From contig OZ038379.1 in the NCBI GenBank assembly GCA_964036045.1, positions 188,369,885 through 188,433,884 on the forward strand: DNA of 64,000 nt, given 5' to 3'. Of the stretch, positions 61,961 to 64,000 are shown piece after piece (position 1 is the first letter of the stretch; each line of letters starts with the position of its first letter). The notes beneath the pieces were generated by a model. The model worked only from the letters and a program-made list of their open reading frames with translations. It did not search any database and had not been told where the DNA came from. Both the position numbers and the translations under genes were made by a program. The DNA comes from Eutreptiella sp. 'Long Island Sound 2002' (Eukaryota; Euglenozoa; Euglenophyceae; Eutreptiales; Eutreptiaceae).

Positions 61961-64000
61961 CCCCCCCTCGGAGCAAATTTCTGGTCGCCTGGGGGCGGGG
62001 GGGGGGAGCTATACCGTGGGGCTCTGATGGCACCCCACTGCACTATTGTCATCCCTGTTGGGTTTATCACTCAATGTTGCCCATGACAACATAAAACTGC
62101 AGTCTCCCTGCCTTTTATTTTTTTAACAGGTGGCTGATGTTGGCTGATGTGCATACTTCCAACACAAACTGTCACCCACATCACCTATTTTGTTAAGCAT
62201 GCACAAAATTTTGAACACCTCAACTGCAAACCATTCACCACAACCATGCAACATCTTCCTTCTGCCAGAAAATAAAAAGATGATACCAACAACTGCTTCC
62301 ATATTGTCCTTGTTCTTTCCTGGCAGTGGCCAGCTAGACAAATGCAGAAAAATAATCCACAGCCTCTACAGATATATACAACTGCATACCATCCTATCTT
62401 GCTGTCATCCGTTCTTTTCTGGTAGTGGCCACCTGGAAAAAAAGCGAACAGATGATCCAGCCTCTGAGAATATGTACAACCCCATCCGTAACATCTCATC
62501 TATACCAAATGGACATGACGTTGCAGAGAAAGCCCTGACTAGGCACCAAAATAAAAATTGTGCATTGCTGCTGGGTAAAACATCTCCAGAGCAAAACAAA
62601 GAAATGAGCCAACAGACTGGTAGGTTAGCACACGTGTAACAGGGAGGGGATTAATATGGGGACCACGGGGGCGCGTGTGCACAGCGCGCACAGCGTGCAC
62701 ATGACAGGAAGAAATTGGGGTTTTTTGCTACAATTGGCAATATTCTTGCCTATACAAACCATACTACACCCCCAAAACATTGGACAGCCTGATGTTTCAC
62801 CCCATCCCCAGTATAAGAGATGCCAGTGCACCCAGCCACAGCAAAGACACATGCAAAAAAAAAGCAAGAACAAAGTTTGTCCTTAACTGGAATTATGAAC
62901 GACGTACTCCCTTTCGCTGAGCATACGTACAGGACATGCATCACTCTACATGGCGTCCACATCCACAACCTCCTTTCGGCTATGTACAGCCACACGGAGA
63001 TACTTTTTGCTGAGCGATGACCGGCTGATGAGGAGGACGAATCAGAACTATCTGCACTTGCAGTAGCGCCACCAGATGTGTATTGGGCGAATCGGGAAAA
63101 AGATACCGCAAACCTATACGAAGTGATGCACAACAACACATACCAATGCACTAGAAATGAGGGCAAAACATGCATGCAACTCATATAAATGCATAACAAG
63201 GCTCATTGTTACGGATACTAGCCACTACTATGCAAGTTGGGCATGGTCCTGTACCAACTTTGTGCACAGCGTGGGCACAGCGCGCAATACGCCCCCTTTG
63301 CAGAGGAACTTCAGGGGGGGAGGGTCATCATACATGCACACTCACTTGATTTAAACCATAGAAACAGAGGTCCCAGGTTCACCCCTCCAAATCCCAGAAA
63401 CCAAAATGGGTGGTCACTGTCGAACAACCAGCCACTGGTTAGGCCAAAACAGTGCTTGTAGGTGCACAAACGGGGGGAAGTACGTTGTCAGGAGCATTTC
63501 TATGCAGAGCCGATTGTCGAAGGAAGCAGAAGATTTGTGGAAAAAACAGATCTCATGGCCATCAAAAATGAAAACAAAACCTTCGCCATGTATTTACTTA
63601 CACCCCGTTTGTATAGCCCTCAGCATCCGAAAAAAAAAATCCTCTGGAGAATATGATGGGGTACAACAGAGGTACAATGGGAATGGGTGGGGGAAAAAAA
63701 TTTGAATATATTTTGATTCATTTCCTCCAACCTGCTTCAATTTTCGTCTCACATGCCTGTATGTCTTGTCACATGCCTCAAAATTGGTCCTACATGCCTG
63801 AACCTGTGTCCAAAATCCACCACAACTCGTTCCCCAGCCATGAAAAGACAATTCTGAAAAAGACAAGTCTGAAAAAGAAAAAGTGGTGTCAGGAAAAGGG
63901 ACGTCTGACCAGAGGGTGGTCGTTGCACAAGGCAGTCAGTAAAAATGTTGCCAGGAGGTGGTGCTGGCCAAAGAACATTTGCATGTGAAAGCAGACAAAT
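61961..64000. other. Right flank without recognisable genes
   Basis: 2 kb to the window end. Includes a degenerate ~100-bp duplicated motif (CTGGCAGTGGCC near 62319 and CTGGTAGTGGCC near 62419) and a G-rich run near 61991-62006. No gene or RNA recognised. Confidence 0.55.

Overview
The window is eukaryotic nuclear DNA built almost entirely from LTR retrotransposons. There is no bacterial-style gene organisation and no convincing host gene. All autonomous elements are Ty3/gypsy chromoviruses (protease, RT, RNase H, integrase, C-terminal chromodomain). Their primer-binding sites match the 3' end of an initiator tRNA-Met that starts AGCAGAG, which is not the land-plant form. Together with the poly-C tracts and the large repeat load, this suggests an alga or other protist with a repeat-rich genome; the species cannot be named from the sequence.

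Block 1 (1-19721) is a nest on the minus strand. Element A1, cut by the window start, is interrupted in gag by a full-length copy of its own family, A2 (3423-14188), flanked by a perfect TCATT target duplication. A1 itself sits 16 bp inside the LTR of D (17082-19721), a short element with two ~887-bp LTRs, a polypurine tract and no pol.

19722-23251 has no recognisable gene and carries long C and G homopolymers.

Block 2 (23252-58352) is a three-level nest. Element B (minus strand, about 11.0 kb of its own sequence) contains C (plus strand, 13.2 kb, 2367-bp LTRs, in B's gag), which contains A3 (minus strand, 10.86 kb, in C's gag). The C and A3 insertions have target duplications, and removing each insert restores the reading frame of the interrupted gag. 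LTR pairs differ by only about 1%, so all insertions are recent.

58353-64000 has no gene but holds ten to eleven copies of a ~185-bp tandem repeat (59975-61960).

The most unusual biology is shared by the three element families. (1) A domain resembling the Dam-type adenine-methyltransferase-like domain of DIRS elements lies between protease and RT. (2) Gag and pol are in one frame separated by a single UAG, suggesting stop-codon readthrough. (3) In A and C the gag frame starts inside the LTR and runs through the primer-binding site, which is translated as Gly-Ser-Arg-Gly. The inspected copies also carry nonsense or frameshift lesions.
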